In this document: one piece after another, positions 13,619 to 23,338 of the stretch
Numbering within the stretch: the first letter of the stretch is position 1
Layout: each line of letters begins with the position of its first letter
Made by a program: the position numbers and the translations under genes
NCBI GenBank assembly: GCA_029864565.1
Contig: JAOTTD010000019.1
Location: forward strand, 1-34,327
Direction: 5' to 3'
Source: Thermoplasmata archaeon
Lineage (GTDB): Archaea; Thermoplasmatota; Thermoplasmata; UBA10834
DNA length: 34,327 nucleotides
Notes under the pieces: generated by a model
The model's database searches: none
What the model saw: only the letters and a program-made list of their open reading frames with translations
What the model was told of the DNA's origin: nothing

Positions 13619-15796
13619 TCACGTGAGGTTCAGGACCTCCATCTCCCTCTCGAGTATCGATACTTCCTGCTCGAGAAGCGTCTCCGGGCTCAGGGAGAGC
13701 GCCAGTATGCACGTCGATTCCGACATCTCGTCGATCAGGCTCCTGAGGAACCTGACAACTGCATCGAAGTTCGTGCTGCTTATCAGGTACTGGATTCCAT
13801 CGAGCACGACCATTCCCGGCTTCTTCTCTCCCATGAATCCCTGGATCGTGTGTATGATCATCTCGAGCGAGGGCGGAATGGTCTTCTCGCTGGAGCTGTC
13901 CTTGTCGGTTAGCCACAGTATCTCGGGCTGGGTCTCGAACTCGTCGCGTATCCGGCGCGGGTTCATCCTGGTGATGACCAGGCCACGGTAATCGTCCTCC
14001 TTCATCATCCGAGCAAGGAGCACGTTGCTGTACATGGGCTTCTCCTCCTCTATCAGGTAGCAGTGCCCCGGGAGCACCTTGACCTCCTTCATGATTTCCT
14101 TGCGAGTCTCCTGCAGAGGCGCCAGAGGTTTCAGTATGTCGGATATGAGGTTCAGGTCGATGTCCATCTTCATGATTGTGGAGAACGCGACTATCTTGTT
14201 TAGGGTGCTCTCGAGCTCCCTCACATTCGTCGTCACCCTGTCTGCGATGTAGGCGATGAGGTCGTCTCCCAGTTTGAGCTTCTTGCTCTGTGCCTTGTTC
14301 TTCAGGATCGCTATCCTCGTATCCGAGTCCGGCGGCTGGATGTCTGCCGTCAGTCCCTTCTGTATCCTGGCGTTGAGCCTGTCGCTCATGCCCGGCACAT
14401 GGCCAGGCACGCGATCGCTCGCCAAGACTACTTGCTTGCTCTCGTCAACGAGATAGTCAATCACTTTCACCAGCTCGTCCTGTGCGATCGGACTCGCCGC
14501 CAGGAATTGCATATCGTCGATCAGAAGCAGATCGGCATCTCTCAGGTCATCTCGTATCCTGCGGAGACGACCTGGCTCGTTCCTCGCCTTGTCGAACGCC
14601 TCAACTATCCGATCCGACGGGATGTACAGGACTTTGGCATCCTCGCCTTCCTCGCTAACCTTGTTGCCAATCGCGAACAGCAAGTGGGTCTTGCCGAGGC
14701 CGGAGCCACCGAATATCAGCAGTGGGTTGTACTGGGCCTGTCCGCCGCTCGCGACCGCCACTGCCACTGTGAACGGGAATTTGGAGCTTGGCCCCACGAT
14801 GAAGTTGTCGAACCTCATCTCTTTAGCGAGTGATTTGGCGTACGAAGGTGCGGCCTCCTCTTGTTTGCATCTACCGCACACGCCCTCGGCGTCGAGCAGC
14901 TCCCCGCATGTCGGGCAGACGTTCTCCGACTCAACCTCTCCCTCTTCGGAATCCCCCTGATACTTCAGTATGAGGTCGTAGACGTCAGCCGCCTTCTCCT
15001 CCTGCTTCTTCCTCTCCATCTCTTCCTTTATGGACGCTTCATCGGCCTTGCGCTTCTGAATCCTCCGGCGGACCTTATCCTGGAGGAACTCGATGTCCGA
15101 TTCCACTTCGGCGATTCTCGAGCGGTCGTTGAGCTTGGATCTAATCTCCTCTATCTCCTGTTCGTGCCCCAGAACGGGGAAGTTGTTCAGCACAACCTCG
15201 AACTGAGTCAGCCTCTGGGAGTCGCGCTCGAAGGCCTCGAGTTCTTCTGCGAGCGCCTTCGGCCCTCTCTCGGTCGCTTCGATCAACGTGTCGACGACGA
15301 ATCCCTTCCGCCGCCATTGCTCTATCCTCTCGGCGTTAGGGTCGGATGTCTCAGCCTCTTCCTCCTCTGGCTGCGGAGCGGCGGGGGCCTTCTTGCGCAC
15401 TTCCTCTGCGGTCCTCACCGGCGCCTTCTCCGGGTTGATCACCGCGTCGGGGAACCTGCGCTCGAACTCCTCTTTGGATACCCTGCTATGGATCTCTATG
15501 TTGGATGCCCTGTCCTGAGAGTCCTCCAGGATGAACCGGAGCGACCTCTCACCGGTGTATATGCGCTTTAGCTCCCTCGGTTTGGACTTCTCAAACTCGT
15601 AGATTGCCATTGTCGGCGTCCCGTGTTCCACAACCACGTAGCCTATCGAGCTCATGATCTCCTTCTCGAGACGCACCTTGAGATAACCTGAAAAGCCGTA
15701 CTGCTTCAAATCCGCGAGTATAGCCTTCAGTGATTCCGGGCCGCCTTTGGCGGTGCGGACCACGATGCCCTCTGGGATTCGAAGGTCTGTAACCAT
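13619..15796 (-). CDS. DnaA-type AAA+ ATPase fused to zinc ribbon and DUF835
   Basis: A 725-residue chimera. Residues 1-105 resemble the archaeal DUF2226-like N-terminal domain. Residues 155-270 are coiled-coil rich. CPTCGELLDAEGVCGRC (294-310) is a zinc ribbon. Residues 328-560 match the DnaA ATPase core closely: RFDNFIVGPSSKF, Walker A GGSGLGKTH (363-371), Walker B LLLIDD (423-428), VVLASDRVP, box VII DRLNARI with candidate arginine finger (472-478), TADIQPPDSDTRIAIL, and sensor II NVRELE (524-529). The DnaA DNA-binding domain IV is absent; residues about 574-725 form a DUF835 domain instead (GHCYLIEEEKP at its start, GMVVLDGIQYLISS near its core). Archaea normally start replication with Orc1/Cdc6, so a role as initiator is not implied. 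It has its own near-leaderless promoter. Possible roles: nucleotide-switch regulator or adaptor (inference). Confidence 0.9.
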   Translation of the reverse strand: MVTDLRIPEGIVVRTAKGGPESLKAILADLKQYGFSGYLKVRLEKEIMSSIGYVVVEHGTPTMAIYEFEKSKPRELKRIYTGERSLRFILEDSQDRASNIEIHSRVSKEEFERRFPDAVINPEKAPVRTAEEVRKKAPAAPQPEEEEAETSDPNAERIEQWRRKGFVVDTLIEATERGPKALAEELEAFERDSQRLTQFEVVLNNFPVLGHEQEIEEIRSKLNDRSRIAEVESDIEFLQDKVRRRIQKRKADEASIKEEMERKKQEEKAADVYDLILKYQGDSEEGEVESENVCPTCGELLDAEGVCGRCKQEEAAPSYAKSLAKEMRFDNFIVGPSSKFPFTVAVAVASGGQAQYNPLLIFGGSGLGKTHLLFAIGNKVSEEGEDAKVLYIPSDRIVEAFDKARNEPGRLRRIRDDLRDADLLLIDDMQFLAASPIAQDELVKVIDYLVDESKQVVLASDRVPGHVPGMSDRLNARIQKGLTADIQPPDSDTRIAILKNKAQSKKLKLGDDLIAYIADRVTTNVRELESTLNKIVAFSTIMKMDIDLNLISDILKPLAPLQETRKEIMKEVKVLPGHCYLIEEEKPMYSNVLLARMMKEDDYRGLVITRMNPRRIRDEFETQPEILWLTDKDSSSEKTIPPSLEMIIHTIQGFMGEKKPGMVVLDGIQYLISSTNFDAVVRFLRSLIDEMSESTCILALSLSPETLLEQEVSILEREMEVLNLT

Positions 15797-15827
15797 GTCT
15801 GGACTCTCAACGGATGAATGCTATCGA

Positions 15828-15840
15828 CCATTATTAAAGA
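15828..15840 (-). promoter_or_regulatory. TATA box of the DnaA-DUF835 gene
   Basis: The reverse strand reads TCTTTAATAATGG, centred about 38 bp upstream of the ATG at 15796, giving a predicted leader of about 10 nt. Confidence 0.5.
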
Positions 15841-15891
15841 CTGCCTCGGGATACTTTGTCTGGTGCGAAACCGATCGCATCAGTCAACGCG

Positions 15892-15906
15892 AAAATCCTT
15901 AACTAG
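15892..15906 (+). promoter_or_regulatory. Promoter of tRNA-Thr
   Basis: AAAATCCTTAACTAG, an A-rich BRE-like stretch plus TATA-like CTTAACTA, lies about 30 bp before the tRNA 5' end at 15933. That is the spacing expected for an archaeal tRNA gene. Confidence 0.5.
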
Positions 15907-15932
15907 GAAGAGCATCTTCCCAATACCCTAAC

Positions 15933-16032
15933 GCCACTGTAGCTCAGCGGTAACGGCGCACTTCTCGCGCCGTCGCTATAGAGCGGCGGTTTCGTAAACC
16001 GCAGGCCGGGGGTTCAAACCCCTCCAGTGGCT
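15933..16032 (+). tRNA. tRNA-Thr (anticodon CGT) with a D-loop intron
   Basis: Exon 1 is 15933-15951 and exon 2 is 15980-16032; joined they give a regular 72-nt tRNA. The acceptor stem GCCACTG pairs with CAGTGGC, the D-stem GCTC with GAGC, and the anticodon stem GCGGT with ACCGC around loop TTCGTAA. The anticodon is CGT at 15993-15995. The T-stem GGGGG pairs with CCCTC (one G-U) around TTCAAAC. The discriminator is T73 and CCA is not encoded. The G1-C72/C2-G71 pairs and U73 fit archaeal threonine identity. Without removal of 28 nt the D-arm cannot fold, which is strong evidence for the intron. Confidence 0.95.
15952..15979 (+). other. 28-nt noncanonical tRNA intron with BHB splice motif
   Basis: The intron sits in the D-loop rather than at the usual position 37/38. 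The fold is a strict bulge-helix-bulge: intron helix ACGGCGC/GCGCCGT (15953-15959 with 15967-15973), 3-nt bulge GTA (15950-15952), 4-bp central helix AGCG/CGCT (15946-15949 with 15974-15977), 3-nt bulge ATA (15978-15980), then the D-stem GCTC/GAGC. Cutting after the second base of each bulge removes 28 nt and restores the loop AGCGGTA. Confidence 0.92.
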
Positions 16033-16074
16033 CCCTTTCACTCGGTTCGTCCGGCCGATGGCTTCTTGGGCAAC

Positions 16075-16083
16075 CCTAATAAA
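16075..16083 (+). promoter_or_regulatory. TATA box of the Yip1-like membrane protein gene
   Basis: CCTAATAAA is centred 27 bp upstream of the ATG at 16106. This points to a leaderless transcript beginning at that codon rather than at the earlier in-frame ATG at 16058. Confidence 0.5.
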
Positions 16084-16105
16084 CGGAGCCGCCTATTGCC
16101 GACCA

Positions 16106-17014
16106 ATGGCAGCTGGCTCGGTCGTTTACTCGAGGTCGATACGGTGCACGAGCTGCGGCCTTCTCGCGTCTGGATACTTGCGAGTCGCGGACGACGGCAA
16201 CTGGGTCTCTACATGTCCCAGGTGCGGAGCTGCGATCGTCCAGCCGCCGGAACCCGGACGGGTCGTTCAGATGCCCCCCCAACCGTATCACGCGCACAGC
16301 ACTGGCGACCGTCGAAAGAGCGTCTATACCGGCCTGTACAACGAGCCCAAGCACGCGCCGAAGCTCGACCTGCGCGCTATGCTGAGAATCCCGTTCAGGC
16401 CCACGAGAGCGCTCACCGACCTCTACCTATCGACTGACTTGCGTTGGACGATGGTGTTGGTCGCGGTATCCGCCATCGTGTACTCGGTGGTAAGCGCGTT
16501 CGTCACTAGTGAGATGTACGATGTGATAGGGGCGGAGTACTTAGACGCCTTCGAGGCGGTCCTATTGGCATTGCTCGGACTGATCGTCGCCCTCGTCTCC
16601 TTCCTCATATTCGCGCTCGTGTCCTCAATCGTTGCTGCGGAGTTGTTCGGCGGCCGAGGTGATAGGGGTTCTACGGTCATCCTCACGGGCTACTGTTTCC
16701 CGTGGTTCGTGTCCGTCTCGCTCGTCATACTGGCGATCTTCTCATTGGGGTTCAGCGACCTGGAGTTGAATCAGATGGATCATTGGAGCGACGCCGAGAT
16801 GACGCAGGCAATCGTGTGGGGCGCGGGGTTGCTCATCGCCGCGGTTATGGGGCTCATATGGCTTCTCTTCCTCGCGGGGAAAGCGATAGGCGTGGCGAAC
16901 GACTTGTCGACGGGAGAGGGGGCGATGTCCGCCGTCATAGGCGCCATCTGTGCGGGCTTGGTGTCGGTGGTGGTCGGGGCCGTTCTAAGATTGCCGATCG
17001 GGCTTTCCTTCTGA
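16106..17014 (+). CDS. Zinc-ribbon Yip1-like integral membrane protein
   Basis: About 302 residues from the ATG at 16106 (the frame is open from 16058, which lies only 26 bp after the tRNA end). A zinc ribbon occupies the cytoplasmic N-terminus (CTSCGLLASGYLRVADDG then CPRCG). A polar linker leads to about five membrane helices covering the last 190 residues. The layout of an amphipathic helix followed by a five-helix bundle (FRPTRALTDLY before the first helix) is typical of Yip1-domain proteins in archaea and bacteria, whose functions are largely unknown. It ends 11 bp before the convergent thiC stop. Confidence 0.78.
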   Translation: MAAGSVVYSRSIRCTSCGLLASGYLRVADDGNWVSTCPRCGAAIVQPPEPGRVVQMPPQPYHAHSTGDRRKSVYTGLYNEPKHAPKLDLRAMLRIPFRPTRALTDLYLSTDLRWTMVLVAVSAIVYSVVSAFVTSEMYDVIGAEYLDAFEAVLLALLGLIVALVSFLIFALVSSIVAAELFGGRGDRGSTVILTGYCFPWFVSVSLVILAIFSLGFSDLELNQMDHWSDAEMTQAIVWGAGLLIAAVMGLIWLLFLAGKAIGVANDLSTGEGAMSAVIGAICAGLVSVVVGAVLRLPIGLSF

Positions 17015-17025
17015 AAACCGCGCGA

Positions 17026-18279
17026 TCAGCCGCGCAGCAGTCTATCGATCATCTTCATCGCGCAGAACTCACCGCACATGGTGCAAGTCTCGGAATCTCC
17101 AGAGCCCGCTCTCTCCCTGTACTCCCTAGCCTTTTTCGGATCGACGCAGAGGTCGAACATCCTTTCCCAATCGAAACTTCTCCTCGCCCTGGACATATCG
17201 TCGTCCCAGTCACGGCTCTTCCCGCGCGCGACATCGGCGGCGTGAGCCGCGATGCGGCTCGCGACGACGCCTTCCCTCACGTCGTCGATTGTCGGCAGGG
17301 ACAGGTGTTCGGAAGGAGTGACATAGCATAGGAAATCCGCACCGTGATAGGCTGCGAGGGCGCCGCCTATCGCGCCAGCGATGTGGTCGTATCCGGTGGC
17401 CACATCGCACACCAGCGGTCCGAGGACGTAGAACGGGGCGCCATTGCAGACAGCCTTCTCGAGTCGGACGTTCATCTCAATCTGGTCCAGCGGCACATGG
17501 CCCGGCCCCTCGACCATCGCCTGCACACCGCCCTCACGAGCCCGTTTGACCAGCTCACCCAGTATCATCAATTCCTTTACCTGTGGGGCATCCGTGGCGT
17601 CGGATATCGAACCCGGTCTGAGGCCGTCGCCGAGGCTCAGGGCGAATCCGTATTCACGCGCGATGTCCAGCAGGTGGTCGTAGTTCTTGTAGAGGGGGTT
17701 CTCAGCGCCGTTCTCGTGCATCCAAGCTGCGAGCATAGCACCTCCTCTCGATACAACGCCGGTCGTGCGATTCGCCCTCATCAGCACCTCGATGGAATCA
17801 TTCGTCACGCCGCAGTGAAGGGTCATGAAGTCCACGCCATCACGGGCATGGGATTCTATCACTTCGAACAGGTCGTCCTCGGTCATCGCCATCGGGCCGC
17901 CTCTGTCGGCGGACCGGCATATGGCCTCGTAGATGGGCACCGTGCCCACGGGGAGTCTGCAGGCTGCCAGGACCTTCCTGCGTATGTCTCCGATGTCACC
18001 TCCGGTGCTCAAGTCCATGATGGCGTCCGTGCCGTACTCGACCGCGGTTCTCACCTTCTCGAGCTCCAGGTCCGGATCGATCAGGTCTCTGGAGGTTCCG
18101 ATGTTGGCGTTGACTTTCACAGTCATGCCCTCTCCAATCGCCTTGGGCACCACGCCCTCATGGCGGACGTTGAATGGGATTACAACCCTGCCTTCCTGCA
18201 AGCGCCTGGAAAGGGTGTCAGGGTCGATGTCCTCAGCCTCCGCAGCCCCCTTCATTTCCACTGGAGATTCTATCTTCAT
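17026..18279 (-). CDS. thiC: Phosphomethylpyrimidine synthase ThiC
   Basis: A radical-SAM enzyme that converts 5-aminoimidazole ribotide to HMP-phosphate in thiamine synthesis. Diagnostic stretches include VIPFNVRHEG, KVNANIGTS, DAIMDLSTGGD, VGTVPIYEA, FMTLHCGVT, SRGGAMLAAWM, EGPGHVPLDQI, and the C-terminal cluster motif CTMCGEFCAMK (CxxCxxxxC). The length of about 417 residues is that of the short archaeal form without the extra bacterial N-terminal domain. The frame is open to 18354, but a TATA box lies inside that extension at 18322-18331, so the ATG at 18279 is preferred. The leader would be only about 20 nt, too short for a TPP riboswitch. No other thi gene is nearby. Confidence 0.95.
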   Translation of the reverse strand: MKIESPVEMKGAAEAEDIDPDTLSRRLQEGRVVIPFNVRHEGVVPKAIGEGMTVKVNANIGTSRDLIDPDLELEKVRTAVEYGTDAIMDLSTGGDIGDIRRKVLAACRLPVGTVPIYEAICRSADRGGPMAMTEDDLFEVIESHARDGVDFMTLHCGVTNDSIEVLMRANRTTGVVSRGGAMLAAWMHENGAENPLYKNYDHLLDIAREYGFALSLGDGLRPGSISDATDAPQVKELMILGELVKRAREGGVQAMVEGPGHVPLDQIEMNVRLEKAVCNGAPFYVLGPLVCDVATGYDHIAGAIGGALAAYHGADFLCYVTPSEHLSLPTIDDVREGVVASRIAAHAADVARGKSRDWDDDMSRARRSFDWERMFDLCVDPKKAREYRERAGSGDSETCTMCGEFCAMKMIDRLLRG

Positions 18280-18321
18280 CCGACCCGCCTTTCCGTATCG
18301 ATTGCTCCTACGCGAAACCTG

Positions 18322-18331
18322 TGTATAAACC
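18322..18331 (-). promoter_or_regulatory. TATA box of thiC
   Basis: The reverse strand reads GTTTATACAC, centred about 47 bp upstream of the ATG at 18279. The predicted transcription start is near 18299. Confidence 0.6.
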
Positions 18332-18334
18332 CTT

Positions 18335-18580
18335 TGATTGACGTGATTGCGCAATGTTAATCCAGTACGATTAGCTTGGTTCCGTGAGCCTGCCGCGATG
18401 CGCCCGCGGCGGTGTCGACGACCGCAACGCAGGCCGCCCCGAAGCGCTCCGTCGAAATGGCGGCGCAGAGGCCATCGTCATCTGTCGAAACCATCGGTGA
18501 CAGCGCGGAGCCCGCCGCACCCTGCCGCTGCAATGGAAACGGAGGGGGGTTTCCCTGGTATGCCAGCAGTCTCTCTCAAA
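18335..18580. other. GC-rich divergent spacer between thiC and gyrB
   Basis: About 420 bp separate the thiC and gyrB starts. The part from 18360 to 18580 is very GC-rich and holds no credible ORF on either strand. A short inverted repeat, GGAAAC with GTTTCC, lies at about 18536-18553 upstream of the gyrB TATA box. No RNA family was recognised. Confidence 0.4.
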
Positions 18581-18583
18581 GCA

Positions 18584-18592
18584 TTTAAATAT
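18584..18592 (+). promoter_or_regulatory. TATA box of gyrB-gyrA
   Basis: CATTTAAATATC is a strong archaeal TATA-like match. The predicted transcription start is near 18613, leaving an unusually long leader of about 87 nt before the gyrB ATG at 18700. Confidence 0.6.
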
Positions 18593-18693
18593 CGGCGTTT
18601 CATTGGCCATGTAGAGGGCGAAAAAAGCGTCGAAAGATTCGATGGGATGCGCCTCAGAAAAACCATTTGACGAGCTCGTCTTATTGGGGCTGA

Positions 18694-20595
<1,902 letters not shown>

Positions 20596-20605
20596 GTGAG
20601 GACGA

Positions 20606-23218
20606 ATGGTGGACGAGACCGAGAAGAAACAGGAAATCGCATCGCGCATCATCCCTCGCCCGATCGAGATCGAGATGAAGAAGTCGTACATCGACTACGC
20701 CATGAGCGTTATCGTGGGCAGGGCGCTCCCCGATGTCAGTGACGGCCTGAAGCCAGTCCACAGACGCATTCTCTACGCCATGAACGAGATGGGCCTCACC
20801 CGCGGCAAGACGCACAAGAAGTCCGCGAGAGTGGTCGGTGAGGTGCTCGGCAAGTACCATCCCCACGGGGACAAGGCGATATACGACACTCTCGTCAGGA
20901 TGGCCCAGAGCTTCTCGATGCGCTACCCAATCATCGACGGCCAGGGCAACTTCGGGAGCATAGACGGCGACTCCGCGGCCGCAATGAGGTACACCGAGTG
21001 CCGGCTCGCGGCGATCGCGGCCGAGATGCTTCAGAATGTCGACGAGGAGACGGTCGACTTCGTGGATAACTTCGACGGGTCGTTGAAGGAGCCCGTCGTG
21101 TTGCCGTCCAAACTCCCCAACCTGCTGATAAACGGCTCTTCTGGCATAGCAGTTGGCATGGCGACGAACATACCGCCGCACAATCTCTGCGAGGTCATCG
21201 ACGCCGTCTCGTTGATGATCGACTTGCAGATTGCTGGCAGCGACGCCGAACTCAAGGATCTCATGGACATCGTGAAGGGCCCCGACTTCCCGACAGGCGG
21301 TGTGATCTACGGTGCGGCTGGAATCGTGGAGGCGTATTCGTCAGGCAAGGGGCGCATCAGGGTGAGGGCCCGCTCGACGATCGAGCGGGACGAAGATACT
21401 GGCCGCGCTTCGCTCATCGTGACAGAGATCCCGTACATGGTTAACAAGTCCAACCTGATGGAGGAGATTGCCGAGCTGGTGAAGAGCAAGCGCATCGAAG
21501 GCATATCCGACCTCAGAGACGAGTCCGACAAGGAAGGCCTCCGGATAGTCATCGACCTCAAGCGTGACGCGATGGAGGAGGTCGTCTTGAACCAGCTGTT
21601 CGCACACACGCAGCTTCAGACGACATTCGGCATCATCAACCTCGCTCTGGTGAACAACCAGCCGCGGGTTCTCTCGCTCAAAGAGATGCTCGAATACCAC
21701 ATCGAGCACAGGTTCGATGTCGTGCGGAGGAGGATACAGTATCGCCTCCGCGAAGCCGAGAAGAAGGCCCACATACTCGCAGGCCTGATGATCGCCCTCG
21801 ACCACCTGGACGAGGTCATAAGGATGATCCGCAAGTCGAAGACCAGGGACGAAGCTAAGGGCGCACTCATGAGCAAGTACCTCCTGACTGATGTGCAGAC
21901 CAAGGCCATCCTCGAGATGCAGCTTCAGCGCCTCACGGGCATGGAGATGCAAGCGGTCAAGGACGACTTCGATGCGACGTCGAAACTGATAGACGACTTC
22001 AGGTCCACCCTCAAGGACGAGAAGAAGATTCTCGGGATAATCAAGGATGAGGCCGCCGAGCTAAAGGAGAAGTATGGCGACGGCCGCAGGACGACTATCG
22101 AGATGCACGGCGCCGACCTGGACTACGAGGATCTCATACCAGTCGAGGACGTGCTCGTCACCACGAGCAGGACGGGGTACATCAAGAGGATCTCCCTGGA
22201 CACGTACGTGTCGCAGAAGCGCGGAGGCGTGGGCCTCGTCGGCATGGGCACGAAGGACGAGGACCATGTCGTCGACATGTTCGTCACCAGCTCTCACGAC
22301 TATGTCATGTTCTTCTCCACCCGGGGCATGGGGTACTGGATGAAGGCGTACCGCATACCAGTCGGCGGCCGTCACTCCAAGGGCAAGCCGATCGTGAACC
22401 TCCTGGATCATCTCAAGGAGGGCGAGCGCGTCATGAGCAAGATACCGATCACATCATTCGACGAGGACCGCTACCTTGTCTTCGCCACTCGGAAGGGCGT
22501 CATAAAGAAAACCCGGCTGATGGCCTACTCGCATGTGAGGCAGACGGGCATCATTGCCATGCGTCTCGATGACGACGACGAGCTGATAGGCGTGGCGATC
22601 ACCGATGGCACGAAGGAGATTGTACTCGCCACCAAGTTGGGCTACGCGGCAAGGTTCAACGAGACCGACGTGCGCGCCACGGGGCGCGCCACATACGGCG
22701 TCAAAGGCGTAACCCTGCGCCAATCGGACGAGGTCGTAAGCATGGCCGTCGTCAGCCCGGAGGACCACCTGCTGACCGTGACTGAGAACGGATACGGTAA
22801 GCGCTCGCTCGTCTCAACGTACAGGAAGACCCGCAGGGGCGGAAAAGGGGTCATAACCATCAAGATCGGTGGGAGGAACGGCAACGTGATCTCGGTCAAA
22901 GCGGTCTCGGATGACGATGAGGTAATCTTCACGAGCGTCAACGGTATGGTCATACGGATACCGGTTCACGGCATAAGGTTGCAGAGCAGGGCCACGCTGG
23001 GTGTAAGGCTAATGCGGTTGAAGGCCAAGGACCGTATCACAGCAATCGCTCGGCTGGTAGGCATCGATGAAGAAGAGAGGATGTTGGATTCTGCTAGGAC
23101 GCTTACGAGGGCTCCGACGGAGGACAGCGATGTGGCTGACGAGGAAGAACTGACCGATGTGGATGCCACGAATGATGAGTCAGATGATGAGTCAGAGGAG
23201 GATGTGGAGAAGGAATAG
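20606..23218 (+). CDS. gyrA: DNA gyrase subunit A
   Basis: The breakage-reunion and DNA-wrapping subunit (870 residues). The N-terminal core has [31 protein letters not shown], and [10 protein letters not shown] with the active-site Tyr129. The C-terminal beta-pinwheel starts at about residue 510. At the canonical GyrA-box place in the first blade the sequence is QKRGGVG (537-543), not QRRGGKG; a later blade carries TRRGGKG (742-748). The protein ends in an acidic tail rich in Asp/Glu, like the regulatory tails of some bacterial GyrA proteins. The start ATG follows gyrB by 10 bp with GTGAGG as ribosome binding site. With GyrB it forms the A2B2 enzyme that introduces negative supercoils. Confidence 0.98.
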   Translation: MVDETEKKQEIASRIIPRPIEIEMKKSYIDYAMSVIVGRALPDVSDGLKPVHRRILYAMNEMGLTRGKTHKKSARVVGEVLGKYHPHGDKAIYDTLVRMAQSFSMRYPIIDGQGNFGSIDGDSAAAMRYTECRLAAIAAEMLQNVDEETVDFVDNFDGSLKEPVVLPSKLPNLLINGSSGIAVGMATNIPPHNLCEVIDAVSLMIDLQIAGSDAELKDLMDIVKGPDFPTGGVIYGAAGIVEAYSSGKGRIRVRARSTIERDEDTGRASLIVTEIPYMVNKSNLMEEIAELVKSKRIEGISDLRDESDKEGLRIVIDLKRDAMEEVVLNQLFAHTQLQTTFGIINLALVNNQPRVLSLKEMLEYHIEHRFDVVRRRIQYRLREAEKKAHILAGLMIALDHLDEVIRMIRKSKTRDEAKGALMSKYLLTDVQTKAILEMQLQRLTGMEMQAVKDDFDATSKLIDDFRSTLKDEKKILGIIKDEAAELKEKYGDGRRTTIEMHGADLDYEDLIPVEDVLVTTSRTGYIKRISLDTYVSQKRGGVGLVGMGTKDEDHVVDMFVTSSHDYVMFFSTRGMGYWMKAYRIPVGGRHSKGKPIVNLLDHLKEGERVMSKIPITSFDEDRYLVFATRKGVIKKTRLMAYSHVRQTGIIAMRLDDDDELIGVAITDGTKEIVLATKLGYAARFNETDVRATGRATYGVKGVTLRQSDEVVSMAVVSPEDHLLTVTENGYGKRSLVSTYRKTRRGGKGVITIKIGGRNGNVISVKAVSDDDEVIFTSVNGMVIRIPVHGIRLQSRATLGVRLMRLKAKDRITAIARLVGIDEEERMLDSARTLTRAPTEDSDVADEEELTDVDATNDESDDESEEDVEKE

Positions 23219-23263
23219 ACGGCAATCTGGTGGTCCTCTCAATAATGATAACGGCCCGCAAAG

Positions 23264-23273
23264 CTTTAATTAA
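23264..23273 (+). promoter_or_regulatory. TATA box of the KaiC-like ATPase gene
   Basis: CTTTAATTAA lies about 70 bp before the GTG start at 23339. The predicted transcription start is about 23292-23296, inside or just after the left arm of the inverted repeat at 23287-23319. Confidence 0.5.
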
Positions 23274-23286
23274 CTCACGCTCCTTT

Positions 23287-23319
23287 GAAAGTCCGCACTG
23301 AGATTGGCGATGGACTTTC
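23287..23319. repeat. 8-bp inverted repeat at the promoter/leader of the KaiC-like gene
   Basis: GAAAGTCC (23287-23294) and GGACTTTC (23312-23319) are perfectly complementary and separated by 17 nt. The left arm overlaps the predicted transcription start and the right arm lies 6 nt before the AAGGAGGG ribosome binding site. It could be an operator for a dimeric regulator or a leader hairpin. Confidence 0.5.
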
Positions 23320-23338
23320 CGTATAAGGAGGGCTAGGC

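Noticed and set aside
16027-16437. 136-codon plus-strand ORF starting at the tRNA 3' end
   Set aside because: It overlaps the tRNA acceptor end and the zinc-ribbon membrane protein in another frame; the Yip1-like frame carries the zinc ribbon and membrane helices.
18280-18300. TPP riboswitch upstream of thiC
   Set aside because: The TATA box at 18322-18331 leaves a leader of only about 20 nt, far too short for a THI element.
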